NCBI GenBank assembly: GCA_018820745.1 | Contig: JAHJNP010000078.1 | Location: 1-8,612 of the forward strand | Origin: Gammaproteobacteria bacterium | Lineage (GTDB): Bacteria; Pseudomonadota; Gammaproteobacteria; Burkholderiales; Thiobacillaceae | Reading direction: 5' to 3' | DNA length: 8,612 bases | Shown: positions 1 through 8,612 of the stretch, piece after piece | Numbering within the stretch: position 1 is the first letter of the stretch | How the letters are laid out: each line of letters opens with the position of its first letter | The notes under the pieces: generated by a model | The model's input: the letters and a program-made list of their open reading frames with translations, nothing else | Told to the model about the DNA's origin: nothing | The model's database searches: none | Made by a program: the position numbers and the translations under genes

Positions 1-1589
1 AAAACCAGCCCAATCTCACGCTGTTCCAGCAGGCGGTCGACGATCTGCTGCTCGACGGCGACCGTGTCATTGGCGTGAAGACCCAGCTCGGCATCGTCTT
101 CAGTAGCCGCGCGGTGGTGCTGACCGCCGGCACCTTCCTGGGCGGCCTGGTGCACGTCGGGCTGGAGAATTTCCACGCCGGGCGCATGGGCGACCCGCCC
201 TCGCTGTCGCTGGCCGCGCGCCTGCGCGAGCTGAACCTGCCGGTCGGCCGCCTGAAAACCGGCACCCCGCCGCGCATCGACGGCCGCACCATCGATTTCA
301 GCCAGACCCAGGCGCAGCCGGGCGACGACCCGGCACCGGCGTTTTCCTTCATGGGCGACGCGGCGCGGCATCCCGCGCAGCGCCCGTGCTGGATCACCCA
401 CACCACGACGGAGACGCACGAGATCATCCGCGGCGGCCTCGACCGCTCGCCGATGTACGCCGGCGTCATCGAGGGGGTGGGGCCGCGCTATTGCCCGTCG
501 ATCGAGGACAAGATCACCCGCTTTGCCGACAAGGCGAGCCACCAGATTTTCCTCGAGCCCGAGGGGCTGACCACCCACGAGATCTATCCCAACGGCATTT
601 CGACCTCGCTGCCGTTCGACGTGCAGCTCGATATCGTGCGCTCGATCCCCGGGCTGGAGCGGGCGCACATCCTGCGCCCCGGCTACGCCATCGAATACGA
701 CTACTACGACCCGCGCAGTCTCAAGGCCTCGCTCGAGACCAAGTCGATCGCCGGGCTGTTTTTCGCCGGACAGATCAACGGCACGACCGGATATGAAGAG
801 GCTGCGGCGCAGGGCTTGCTGGCGGGCACCAATGCCGGTTTGCAGGTGCAGGACAGGGACGCGTGGCGCCCCGGGCGCCATGAGGCCTATCTCGGCGTGC
901 TGGTCGACGACCTCATCACGCGCGGCGTCTCCGAGCCCTACCGCATGTTCACCAGCCGTGCCGAGTACCGCCTGCAGCTGCGCGAGGACAATGCCGACAT
1001 GCGGCTGACCGAAATCGGGCGTGCCCTCGGTCTGGTCGACGACGCACGCTGGGACGCCTTCAGCCGCAAACGCGATGCGGTCGCACGCGAGACCGAGCGC
1101 CTCAAGGCAAGCTGGGTCAACCCCGCCCTCTTGCCGGCAGAGGCTGCCACCCGGCTCATCGGCCAGCCGATCGACCATGAATACAGTCTGTTCGAGTTGC
1201 TGCGCCGGCCCGACCTGAGTTATGCGCAGGTGCTCGCACTACCCGGCGGCGGGGCAGGGGAGGCCGATCCGCGCGTGGCCGAGCAGGTCGAGATCGCCGC
1301 CAAATACCAGGGCTACATCGATCGCCAGAATGACGAGGTCGAAAAGCAGCGCGGGCAGGAAGCCCAGCGGCTGCCGCCCGACCTCGACTACAGCCTGCTC
1401 ACCGGTCTATCGATGGAAGTGCGCCAGCGCCTGCAGAAGGCGCGTCCCGAAACGCTGGGGCAGGCGGCGCGGCTGCAAGGGATTACGCCGGCGGCGATTT
1501 CGGTGCTGCTGGTGTACGCCAAGCGCGGTTTCGCGCCAGATAAACCCCAGCGCGGCTTGAAGCCGGACGAACAAAAGCAAAGCGCATGA
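1..1589 (+). CDS. mnmG: MnmG (GidA), tRNA uridine-34 5-carboxymethylaminomethyl modification enzyme, 5'-truncated
   Basis: FAD-dependent partner of MnmE; together they install (carboxymethyl)aminomethyl groups on the wobble uridine of certain tRNAs in the cytoplasm. The gene enters from the left edge already in frame (first full codon at 3), so the GTG at 75 is internal. About 528 codons remain; by comparison with the 629-residue E. coli protein roughly 110 N-terminal residues, including the FAD-binding Rossmann glycine motif, lie outside. Recognisable blocks in order are [47 protein letters not shown] (its Cys should match the functional E. coli Cys277), [36 protein letters not shown] and [15 protein letters not shown]. 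The C-terminal helical region [15 protein letters not shown] is the MnmE-contacting type. No frameshift or internal stop is seen. The TGA stop overlaps the rsmG ATG by 4 nt (ATGA), implying translational coupling. Identity is near certain. Confidence 0.98.
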   Translation, partial: NQPNLTLFQQAVDDLLLDGDRVIGVKTQLGIVFSSRAVVLTAGTFLGGLVHVGLENFHAGRMGDPPSLSLAARLRELNLPVGRLKTGTPPRIDGRTIDFSQTQAQPGDDPAPAFSFMGDAARHPAQRPCWITHTTTETHEIIRGGLDRSPMYAGVIEGVGPRYCPSIEDKITRFADKASHQIFLEPEGLTTHEIYPNGISTSLPFDVQLDIVRSIPGLERAHILRPGYAIEYDYYDPRSLKASLETKSIAGLFFAGQINGTTGYEEAAAQGLLAGTNAGLQVQDRDAWRPGRHEAYLGVLVDDLITRGVSEPYRMFTSRAEYRLQLREDNADMRLTEIGRALGLVDDARWDAFSRKRDAVARETERLKASWVNPALLPAEAATRLIGQPIDHEYSLFELLRRPDLSYAQVLALPGGGAGEADPRVAEQVEIAAKYQGYIDRQNDEVEKQRGQEAQRLPPDLDYSLLTGLSMEVRQRLQKARPETLGQAARLQGITPAAISVLLVYAKRGFAPDKPQRGLKPDEQKQSA

Positions 1590-2223
1590 CGGTCGAACAA
1601 CAGTTAACGGCGGGCATCGTCGCCCTGGGTCTCGCCTTGCCCGAAGGCGCCGAGGCAAAGCTGCTGGCCTATCTGGCATTGCTGGAGAAGTGGAACCGCG
1701 TTCACAACCTGACCGCGGTGCGCGGCGCCGAGCGCATGGTCAGCCACCACCTGCTGGATTCGCTGGCGGCGGTTCCCTTCTTTCAGGGCGGCGGTTCTGA
1801 TTTGATTCGTGTGCTCGACGTCGGCAGTGGCGGCGGGCTGCCGGGTATCCCGCTGGCGATCGCGCGGCCGGAATTGCAGGTGACGCTGATCGACAGCGTC
1901 GCCAAGAAAACCGCCTTTCTGCTGCAGGCCAAGGCCGAGCTAGGGCTGAACAATGTCAATGTAGTCACCGGCCGGGTGGAGGATTTCCGGCCCGGGACGC
2001 GCTTCGATGTCATCACTTCGCGCGCGTTTTCAGACCTCAAAGAATTCGTCACGCTGACCCGCCACCTGCTTGAGCCCGCTGGCCACTGGCTGGCGATGAA
2101 GGGCTTGATGCCGCACGAAGAGATCGCCTACATGCCGTCCTGGGTGAAAGTGAGTGCTAACCACGCACTCGTTGTCCCGGGGCTGGAGGCGAGCCGCCAT
2201 TTGATTGTTCTGGAGCCTGTTGA

Positions 2224-2227
<4 letters not shown>
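1586..2227 (+). CDS. rsmG: RsmG (GidB), 16S rRNA (guanine-527-N7) methyltransferase
   Basis: SAM-dependent enzyme that methylates N7 of G527 in the 530 loop of 16S rRNA; in other bacteria its loss gives low-level streptomycin resistance. The 213 residues are close to the 207 of E. coli RsmG. Visible family signatures: an N-terminal helical part with [15 protein letters not shown] (about 32-46) and HHLLDSL (54-60), the SAM-binding glycine loop [16 protein letters not shown] (about 77-91), the acidic strand end LIDSVAKK (101-108), and [10 protein letters not shown] (142-151), the usual SRAF motif. The C-terminal [10 protein letters not shown] (171-180) also matches the family. The ATG at 1586 lies in the mnmG stop and has no convincing Shine-Dalgarno sequence, so reinitiation after mnmG is likely. 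The TGA stop likewise overlaps parA. Nothing is missing or unusual. Confidence 0.98.
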
Positions 2228-3008
<781 letters not shown>

Positions 3009-3009
<1 letters not shown>

Positions 3010-3860
3010 TGGCCAAATTGAAGGGACTCGGGCGTGGGCTCGACGCGCTGCTGGGTGGCGAAGACAGCGCGGCGCCGCCACAGGGCGACCTGCGCATGAT
3101 GCATGTGACGCAACTGGCGCCCGGCAAATACCAGCCGCGCACGCAGATGGACAGCGAATCGCTGCAGGAGCTGGCCGATTCGATCCGCGCACAGGGGCTG
3201 ATGCAGCCGATCCTGGCGCGCGAAATCGGGGCCGGCTATGAAATCATCGCTGGCGAGCGGCGTTGGCGCGCGGCGCAGCTGGCTGGCCTCGCCGAAATCC
3301 CCGTGCTGGTGCGCGAGGTGGCCGACGATGCGGTGGCGGCGATGGCGCTGATCGAAAACATCCAGCGCGAGGACCTCAATGCCATCGACGAGGCGCACGG
3401 CCTGCAGCGACTGATTCACGAATTCGGCATGACGCATGATGCGGCTGCTCAGGCAGTCGGCAAATCCCGTGCGGCAGTGTCGAACCTGCTGCGGCTGTTG
3501 AACCTGTCCCGCCCGGTGCAGGACATGCTTACCGCGGGCCTCCTCGAAATGGGCCATGCGCGCGCATTGCTGCCCTTGCAGGCGGGCGCGCAGCGCGAAC
3601 TGGCGCACGAAATCGAAACCCGCGGCTTGTCGGTACGCGAGGTCGAGCGGCGCGTTGCGCGGCTGAAGGATGCATCGGCCACACCGGTCAAACAGGCTGT
3701 TTCGCGCGATGTGATTCGCCTGGAAGAAGCGCTGTCGGATGCGCTGGGGATGACGGCCCACGTGCAAACCAGCAACAAGGGCGGCGGCAGGCTGACGCTG
3801 CATTTTGCCAGCGCCGACGAGTTGCAGGGCTTGTTGCAGCGTCTGGGCATCGCGTTGTAA
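3009..3860 (+). CDS. parB: ParB (Spo0J), parS-binding CTPase clamp of the chromosome-partition system
   Basis: DNA-binding partner of ParA that loads at parS, hydrolyses CTP and spreads as a sliding clamp. An in-frame ORF extends back to 2928, but the start chosen is the ATG at 3009. That start overlaps the parA stop by one base, has AGGGGAG at 2994-3000 at good spacing, and gives the standard ParB N-terminus MAKLKGLGRGLDALLGG, whose Arg-containing tip stimulates ParA ATPase. Product: 283 residues. Domains in order: ParA-interacting tip (1-16), ParB N-terminal CTP-binding domain with YQPRTQMDSESLQELADSI (41-59), GERRWRA (82-88) and ENIQRE (116-121), helix-turn-helix region (about 140-166, including AAQAVGKSRAAVSNLLRLL), and a C-terminal dimerisation segment ending GGRLTLHFASADELQGLLQRL. 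No parS with the usual TGTTTCACGTGAAACA pattern was found in the window, so its target lies elsewhere. It is the last gene of the overlapping upstream block. Confidence 0.97.
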
Positions 3861-3923
3861 GCGCGACAGTTGCTACGTGGGGCAAAGCCACTGCCGGCGC
3901 TGCAACATTACTATGTAGTGAAA

Positions 3924-3951
3924 TGCATCATCAATCGGCTTGATGATTGCA
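3924..3951. repeat. Bulged 11-bp inverted repeat in the parB-atpI gap
   Basis: Left arm TGCATCATCAA (3924-3934), 5-nt loop TCGGC, right arm TTGATGATTGCA (3940-3951). The arms are complementary over 11 pairs with one extra A in the right arm. No T-run follows, so it is not a standard intrinsic terminator of the par operon. It overlaps the candidate -35 elements of the atp promoter and could be an operator or an RNA hairpin. Its role is unknown. Confidence 0.55.
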
Positions 3952-3976
3952 TGAGTCGCACTAATTCTAGTATCAT
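3940..3976 (+). promoter_or_regulatory. Candidate sigma-70-type promoter for the atp operon
   Basis: The 125-bp parB-atpI gap is the only AT-richer stretch before the ATP synthase genes. Best readings are TTGCAT (3947-3952), an 18-bp spacer and TATCAT (3971-3976), or TTGATG (3940-3945) with TAATTC (3962-3967) at a 16-bp spacer. Neither is a strong match in both boxes. The first would start transcription around 3983, almost at the atpI ATG; the second about 10 nt earlier. A promoter here is expected from the operon structure, but the exact boxes are a guess. Confidence 0.35.
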
Positions 3977-3985
3977 CACCGGCTA

Positions 3986-4363
3986 ATGTTGCACGGCAAG
4001 CATACCGGCACCCGGCGGGTTGCCTTGGCGCAGGCGGGACTCGCGCCCGTCTTCGCGCTGGCGGCGGCGGGCATTGGCGGGCACGAGGCCGGGTTGGCCG
4101 TATTGTACGGCGCGCTGGTGGCATTGGCGGTCAGTGCCGTGCTGGTGTGGCGCGAGCGGCAATCGATGCGGCATCCCGAGTGGGATCAGCACCGCCTGCT
4201 CAAGATGTTTGTTCGTGCCGGGCTAGAGCGGCTGGTGCTGTTGGTGGGGCTGCTGCTGCTGGGGCTTGGGGTGTTGAAGCTGGCGCCCTTGCCCTTGTTG
4301 CTCGGCCTGGTGTTGGCGCAGTTCGCCTGGCTGGTCGTCGCGGCAAGCACGCACACAAAGTAG
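3986..4363 (+). CDS. atpI: AtpI-like ATP synthase subunit I, Fo assembly membrane protein
   Basis: Small hydrophobic protein of the UncI/AtpI family, which in other bacteria helps assemble the c-ring or c/a complex and is usually not essential. The 125 residues match the usual size. Four hydrophobic segments are visible, at about residues 13-31, 37-54, 81-97 and 100-120. They are separated by a polar middle loop (RERQSMRHPEWDQHRLLKMF, 56-75) that carries most of the charge. The family is poorly conserved, so the call rests on topology, length and position directly before atpB rather than on a hard motif. An in-frame TAG at 3968-3970 excludes longer versions. The ATG at 3986 has no Shine-Dalgarno sequence and may be read from a leaderless or very short-leader RNA; the TTG at 3989 is the only nearby alternative. 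The protein is probably weakly expressed compared with the genes that follow. Confidence 0.85.
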   Translation: MLHGKHTGTRRVALAQAGLAPVFALAAAGIGGHEAGLAVLYGALVALAVSAVLVWRERQSMRHPEWDQHRLLKMFVRAGLERLVLLVGLLLLGLGVLKLAPLPLLLGLVLAQFAWLVVAASTHTK

Positions 4364-4435
4364 CCAACCCGCTGGCCCGGCGGGTTTTGCCAAGGTTGGT
4401 TTTGAATGGGGGCGCGTAGCGTGTCCATCCAAAAC
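4362..4435 (+). promoter_or_regulatory. Competing RNA hairpins in the atpI-atpB gap (possible attenuator or processing element)
   Basis: Three pairings share bases. (1) AACCCGCT (4366-4373) with GGCGGGTT (4379-4386), loop GGCCC, one G-U pair, followed by TTTT (4385-4388, partly in the stem). (2) CCAACC (4364-4369) with GGTTGG (4394-4399), extendable by a G-U and an A-U pair, followed by TTTT (4400-4403). (3) GTTTTGAATGG (4399-4409) with CCATCCAAAAC (4425-4435), ten Watson-Crick pairs and one A-C mismatch. Pairing 1 excludes 2; 2 and 3 share G4399 and compete where extended. The first resembles a weak terminator with a poor T-run. Full termination is unlikely because the essential atp genes lie downstream. 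Confidence 0.45.
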
Positions 4436-4443
4436 TCACTTAA

Positions 4444-5647
<1,204 letters not shown>

Positions 5648-5656
5648 GGTGCGGAT

Positions 5657-6127
5657 ATGAATTTCAACGCAACTTTGATCGGCCAGTCCATCACGTTCAT
5701 CTTCTTCGTGTGGTTCTGCATGAAGTTCGTGTGGCCGCCGATCATGAACGCGCTCGAAACGCGCAAGAAGCAGATCGCCGACGGCCTCGCCGCGGGCGAC
5801 CGTGGCAAGCACGAATTGGAGCTGGCGGCAAAAAAGGCCGCCGAGAACCTGCGCGATGCCAAAACGCAGGCTGGCGAAGTGATTGCCCAGGCGGACAAGC
5901 GCGCGGTTCAGATCATCGAGGAAGCGAAAATCGCGGCCAAGGAAGAAGGCGAGCGTCAGCTCGCCGCAGCCCAGGCGAATATCGCGCAGGAAACCAACCG
6001 CGCACGCGAAAGCTTGCGTGATCAGGTGGCCGCGCTGGCGGTAGCCGGTGCGGAAAAAATCCTGCGCCGCGAAGTCAACGCGCAAACGCACGCTGAGCTT
6101 TTGGGCCAGCTGAAAGCCGAGCTGTAA
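5657..6127 (+). CDS. atpF: ATP synthase Fo subunit b (peripheral stalk)
   Basis: Forms the dimeric peripheral stalk that holds F1 (through delta) against rotation and anchors to subunit a. The 156 residues equal E. coli. One N-terminal membrane helix (about 5-27, [20 protein letters not shown]) is followed by the hinge [20 protein letters not shown] long charged Ala/Glu/Lys/Arg-rich helix (about 40-135) without proline forms the parallel coiled coil. The conserved end [17 protein letters not shown] (about 122-138) and the C-terminal LKAEL match the delta-binding region. There is a single atpF and no b' gene, as in most non-photosynthetic proteobacteria. The ATG at 5657 is preceded by AAGGTG at 5 nt spacing. 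Only 3 nt separate it from atpH. Confidence 0.98.
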   Translation: MNFNATLIGQSITFIFFVWFCMKFVWPPIMNALETRKKQIADGLAAGDRGKHELELAAKKAAENLRDAKTQAGEVIAQADKRAVQIIEEAKIAAKEEGERQLAAAQANIAQETNRARESLRDQVAALAVAGAEKILRREVNAQTHAELLGQLKAEL

Positions 6128-6130
6128 GTC

Positions 6131-6667
6131 ATGAGCGAACTGTCTACCCTGGCACGTCCCTACGCCGAGGCGGTATTCCGCATGGCGCAGGGCGAAAAAG
6201 ACCTGGCGGGCTGGTCGGCACGCCTGCAATCGCTGGCGCTGATCGTGTCGGACGACCAGGTGGCGCGTCTGATCGCCGATCCTGCGGTGTCGATCGATCG
6301 CGTGGCCGACCTGATCATCGAGGTGGCCGGTGGCGATCTCGGCGAACGCGGTGGCAACTTTGTCAAGGTGCTGGCCGAAAACGGCCGCCTGTCGCTGCTG
6401 CCGGAAATCGGCGCGCAGTTCGAGACCCTGAAAGCGAACGCTGAAGGCACCCTCGAGGCGACCATCACCAGCGCGCAGGAACTGACGCAGGCGCAACTCG
6501 ACGATCTGGTGGCCGGTCTCAAGGCCAAATTCAACCGCGCAGTAAACGTGCAAGTGGCAGTTGATCCTGAACTGATCGGCGGCGCGGTGATTGCCATCGG
6601 CGACCAGGTGATAGACGGCTCGGTGAAGGGGCGGCTGCAGCGCATGTCCTTCGCTCTTCAGGCTTAA
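6131..6667 (+). CDS. atpH: ATP synthase F1 subunit delta
   Basis: Connects the top of the alpha-beta hexamer to subunit b (bacterial counterpart of mitochondrial OSCP). The 178 residues match the family (E. coli 177). The N-terminal helical domain opens with [17 protein letters not shown] (4-20). The middle contains the family segment [18 protein letters not shown]. The C-terminal signature [20 protein letters not shown] is intact and is followed by [13 protein letters not shown]. The ATG at 6131 sits 3 nt after the atpF stop with only a weak ribosome site, so it is probably translated by coupling with atpF, its direct stalk partner. The coding sequence is complete and ordinary. Confidence 0.97.
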   Translation: MSELSTLARPYAEAVFRMAQGEKDLAGWSARLQSLALIVSDDQVARLIADPAVSIDRVADLIIEVAGGDLGERGGNFVKVLAENGRLSLLPEIGAQFETLKANAEGTLEATITSAQELTQAQLDDLVAGLKAKFNRAVNVQVAVDPELIGGAVIAIGDQVIDGSVKGRLQRMSFALQA

Positions 6668-6725
6668 GGCGCGGCCAGGCTCATCCAACTCATCTTTATC
6701 GGAACCTCACGGTTCGGAGAACAAA

Positions 6726-8267
6726 ATGCAATTGAATCCAAGCGAAATCAGCGAACTGATTAAAGCCAAGATCGAAAACTTTGGTGCCGCAAGCGAACTG
6801 CGCACCCAGGGCACGATCGTCTCCGTCACCGACGGCATCGTCCGCATTCATGGTTTGTCCGACGTGATGTCGGGTGAAATGATCGAAATGCCGGGCAACA
6901 CCTTCGGCGTGGCGCTCAACCTCGAGCGCGACTCGGTCGGCGCGGTGATCCTGGGCGACTACGAACACATCACCGAAGGCGATGTCGCCAAGTGCACCGG
7001 GCGCATTCTCGAAGTGCCGGTGGGCCGTGGCCTGCTGGGCCGGGTGGTGAACTCGCTGGGCCAGCCGATCGACGGCAAGGGCCCCATCGCCGCCGACAAG
7101 ACCATGCCGATCGAGCGCATCGCGCCCGGCGTGATCGAACGTAAATCGGTCGACCAGCCGGTCCAGACCGGCCTCAAGTCGATCGACGCCATGGTGCCGG
7201 TCGGCCGCGGTCAGCGCGAGCTGATCATTGGCGACCGCCAGACCGGCAAGACTGCCGTCGCGATCGACGCCATCATCAACCAGAAGGGCACCGGCGTGAC
7301 GTGCATCTACGTCGCCATCGGCCAGAAGGCGTCCTCGGTCGCCAACGTGGTGCGAAAGCTGGAAGAGCATGGCGCGATGGATCACACCATCGTCGTCGCA
7401 GCGACCGCTGCTGACGCGGCCGCCATGCAGTACATCGCACCGTATGCCGGCTGCACCATGGGCGAGTACTTCCGTGACATCGGCGAAGACGCGCTGATCG
7501 TGTACGACGATCTGACCAAGCAGGCCTGGGCCTACCGTCAGGTGTCGCTGCTGCTGCGTCGCCCGCCGGGTCGCGAAGCCTACCCCGGCGATGTGTTCTA
7601 CCTGCATTCGCGTCTGCTCGAGCGTGCCGCGCGGGTCAACGCCGACTACGTCGAAAAGATCACCAACGGCGCCGTCAAGGGCAAGACCGGCTCGCTGACC
7701 GCGTTGCCGATCATCGAAACCCAGGCCGGCGACGTGTCCGCCTTTGTGCCGACCAACGTGATCTCGATTACCGACGGCCAGATCTTCCTGGAAACCGACT
7801 TGTTCAACGCCGGCATCCGTCCCGCGATCAACGCCGGCCTGTCGGTGTCCCGTGTCGGCGGTGCCGCGCAGACCAAGGTCATCAAGAAGCTCGGCGGCGG
7901 TATCCGTCTGGCACTGGCGCAGTACCGCGAACTCGCGGCCTTTGCCCAGTTCGCGTCCGATCTCGATGAAGCCACCCGCAAGCAGCTCGAGCGCGGCCGC
8001 CGCGTGACCGAACTGATGAAGCAGGCGCAGTACTCGCCGATGTCGGTTTCGCAGATGGCACTGACCCTGTTCGCGGTCAACAAGGGCTACATGGACGACG
8101 TCGAGGTCAACAAGATTCTGGCCTTTGAATCCGCGCTGATGGCGTTCGTGAAGTCCAAGTACGCCAGCATCATGGACACCATCGAAACCAGCGGCAATCT
8201 GGATGAAGCGACCGAAAAGGCGCTCACCGCCGCGGTCGACGATTTCAAGAAAACCGGCGTCTATTGA
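6726..8267 (+). CDS. atpA: ATP synthase F1 subunit alpha
   Basis: Non-catalytic nucleotide-binding subunit that alternates with beta in the F1 hexamer and supplies the arginine finger to the catalytic sites. The 513 residues are identical in length to E. coli and key positions coincide: Walker A GDRQTGKT at 169-176, Walker B aspartate Asp261 in [15 protein letters not shown], and arginine finger Arg376 in [15 protein letters not shown]. An N-terminal beta-barrel domain includes [16 protein letters not shown] (about 29-44). The C-terminal helical domain begins after [17 protein letters not shown]. The start is supported by CGGAGA (6715-6720) 5 nt upstream. A small 5-bp hairpin, GAACC (6702-6706) with GGTTC (6711-6715), ends at that site. 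The gene ends with two in-frame stops, TGA-TAG (8265-8270). The 58-nt gap from atpH shows nothing else. Confidence 0.99.
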   Translation: MQLNPSEISELIKAKIENFGAASELRTQGTIVSVTDGIVRIHGLSDVMSGEMIEMPGNTFGVALNLERDSVGAVILGDYEHITEGDVAKCTGRILEVPVGRGLLGRVVNSLGQPIDGKGPIAADKTMPIERIAPGVIERKSVDQPVQTGLKSIDAMVPVGRGQRELIIGDRQTGKTAVAIDAIINQKGTGVTCIYVAIGQKASSVANVVRKLEEHGAMDHTIVVAATAADAAAMQYIAPYAGCTMGEYFRDIGEDALIVYDDLTKQAWAYRQVSLLLRRPPGREAYPGDVFYLHSRLLERAARVNADYVEKITNGAVKGKTGSLTALPIIETQAGDVSAFVPTNVISITDGQIFLETDLFNAGIRPAINAGLSVSRVGGAAQTKVIKKLGGGIRLALAQYRELAAFAQFASDLDEATRKQLERGRRVTELMKQAQYSPMSVSQMALTLFAVNKGYMDDVEVNKILAFESALMAFVKSKYASIMDTIETSGNLDEATEKALTAAVDDFKKTGVY

Positions 8268-8288
8268 TAGACCGCGCTGATTCGAGCC

Positions 8289-8317
8289 GCTGGTTTTAGG
8301 AGGCTGGGTTTAAGGAG
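8289..8317 (+). repeat. Tandem duplication of a Shine-Dalgarno unit before atpG
   Basis: GCTGGTTTTAGGAG (8289-8302) is directly followed by GCTGGGTTTAAGGAG (8303-8317). The two units differ by one inserted G and one T/A change. Each carries a strong Shine-Dalgarno core: TAGGAGG at 8297-8303 and AAGGAG at 8312-8317. Only the second has a start codon (ATG 8323) at usable distance (5 nt). The first has no ATG, GTG or TTG within reach and could be a standby site or a by-product of local duplication. Confidence 0.7.
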
Positions 8318-8322
8318 TAAAT

Positions 8323-8612
8323 ATGGCAGCCGGAAAAGAGATACGGACCAAGATCAAGAGCGTGGAGAACACGTGCAAGATCACCAAGGCCATGGAAATG
8401 GTGGCGGCGTCCAAAATGCGCAAGGCGCAGGAGCGTATGAGGGCCGCGCGCCCGTATGCCGAGAAAATTGCCCGCGTGGCAACGCACCTGGCGTACGCCC
8501 ACACCGAATACAAGCATCCGTTCGTGATTGCGCGTGACAACGTCAAGCGCGTCGGCCTTATCGTCATCACCTCGGACAAGGGGCTCTGCGGCGGCCTCAA
8601 CACCAACGCCTT
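8323..8612 (+). CDS. atpG: ATP synthase F1 subunit gamma, 3'-truncated
   Basis: Central rotating shaft that couples c-ring rotation to the catalytic sites. The window ends after 96 full codons of an expected roughly 290. The visible part starts [19 protein letters not shown] and continues [17 protein letters not shown], the highly conserved N-terminal helix that enters the alpha-beta hexamer. The start of the Rossmann-like domain follows with [17 protein letters not shown], the gamma signature. A Cys at residue 18 stands where E. coli has Gln (SVQNTQKITKAM), a surface change of no evident importance. The start is fixed by AAGGAG 5 nt upstream. The gene follows atpA after 55 nt, as expected for the atpIBEFHAGDC order; atpD and atpC should follow to the right. 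Confidence 0.97.
   Translation, partial: MAAGKEIRTKIKSVENTCKITKAMEMVAASKMRKAQERMRAARPYAEKIARVATHLAYAHTEYKHPFVIARDNVKRVGLIVITSDKGLCGGLNTNA

Larger units (their letters stand above)
3892..3998 (+). promoter_or_regulatory. Long-range inverted repeat embedding the atpI start codon
   Basis: TGCAACATTA at 3901-3910 is the perfect reverse complement of TAATGTTGCA at 3984-3993, which contains the atpI ATG (3986-3988). Beyond a 4-nt bulge on the left (3897-3900), TGCCG (3892-3896) also matches CGGCA (3994-3998). The 73 nt between the 10-bp arms contain the smaller hairpin 3924-3951. RNA reading through from parB could therefore close over the atpI start, while RNA begun at the candidate promoter between the arms would lack the left arm. 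The pairing is seen directly; the regulatory role is inferred. Confidence 0.45.

Noticed and set aside
75..77. GTG at 75 as the mnmG start
   Set aside because: The reading frame is open and family-like from the window edge ([12 protein letters not shown] precedes it), so the true start is outside.
3699..3714. TGTTTCGCGCGATGTG in parB as a parS site
   Set aside because: It matches only about 10 of 16 positions of TGTTTCACGTGAAACA and lacks the palindromic right half. Known parS sites tolerate far fewer mismatches.
3861..3985. Intrinsic terminator after parB
   Set aside because: The hairpins in this gap are not followed by a T-run, so there is no standard Rho-independent terminator. Rho-dependent termination cannot be judged from the sequence.
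3861..3985. Replication origin or DnaA boxes near the par genes
   Set aside because: No TTATCCACA-like cluster or AT-rich unwinding element was seen in the gap or elsewhere in the window.
4011..4386. CCCGGCGGGTT repeated at 4011-4021 and 4376-4386 around atpI, as possible flanking repeats of an inserted gene
   Set aside because: It is only 11 bp of GC-rich sequence. One copy is inside the atpI coding region and the other is part of a hairpin, and atpI is in its normal position. Chance is the simpler explanation.

Overview
The window is an ordinary, compact, GC-rich proteobacterial housekeeping locus. It runs entirely on the + strand in the order mnmG(partial)-rsmG-parA-parB-atpI-atpB-atpE-atpF-atpH-atpA-atpG(partial). 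The order, the AtpB/AtpE/AtpF/AtpA sequences and the GC-rich codon use suggest a betaproteobacterium. A Nitrosomonadales/Thiobacillus-like member is my best guess from sequence flavour, not a computed assignment. In many proteobacteria this gid-par-atp block lies near the replication origin, but I see no oriC, DnaA-box cluster or good parS site here.

Layout. 1-1589: the C-terminal five-sixths of MnmG (tRNA wobble-uridine modification). 1586-2227: RsmG (16S rRNA m7G methyltransferase). 2224-3009 and 3009-3860: chromosome-partition proteins ParA and ParB. These four genes are linked by ATGA, ATGA and TAATG overlaps and so probably form one translationally coupled operon. 3861-3985: a 125-bp gap, the only place in the window that looks like a transcription start region; it also holds two nested inverted repeats. 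3986 onward: the F1Fo ATP synthase operon, starting with the assembly protein AtpI. The Fo genes follow (a = atpB, c = atpE, b = atpF), then the F1 genes (delta = atpH, alpha = atpA, start of gamma = atpG). Beta and epsilon (atpD, atpC) would be expected beyond the right edge.

How the genes work together. The first block covers tRNA and rRNA modification plus chromosome segregation. The second builds one membrane machine: a and c form the proton path and rotor ring, b and delta the peripheral stalk, alpha (with beta) the catalytic hexamer, gamma the central shaft. All catalytic and proton-path residues that I can check are intact, so the enzyme should be a normal proton-coupled F-type ATP synthase.

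I found no undescribed system, mobile element, CRISPR array or RNA gene. What deserves a second look is non-coding: a long inverted repeat that would bury the atpI start codon in read-through RNA, competing hairpins between atpI and atpB, a U-rich leader with a strong ribosome site before atpE, a structure overlapping the atpF ribosome site, and a tandemly duplicated Shine-Dalgarno unit before atpG. These fit control of subunit stoichiometry, but the functional reading is inference.
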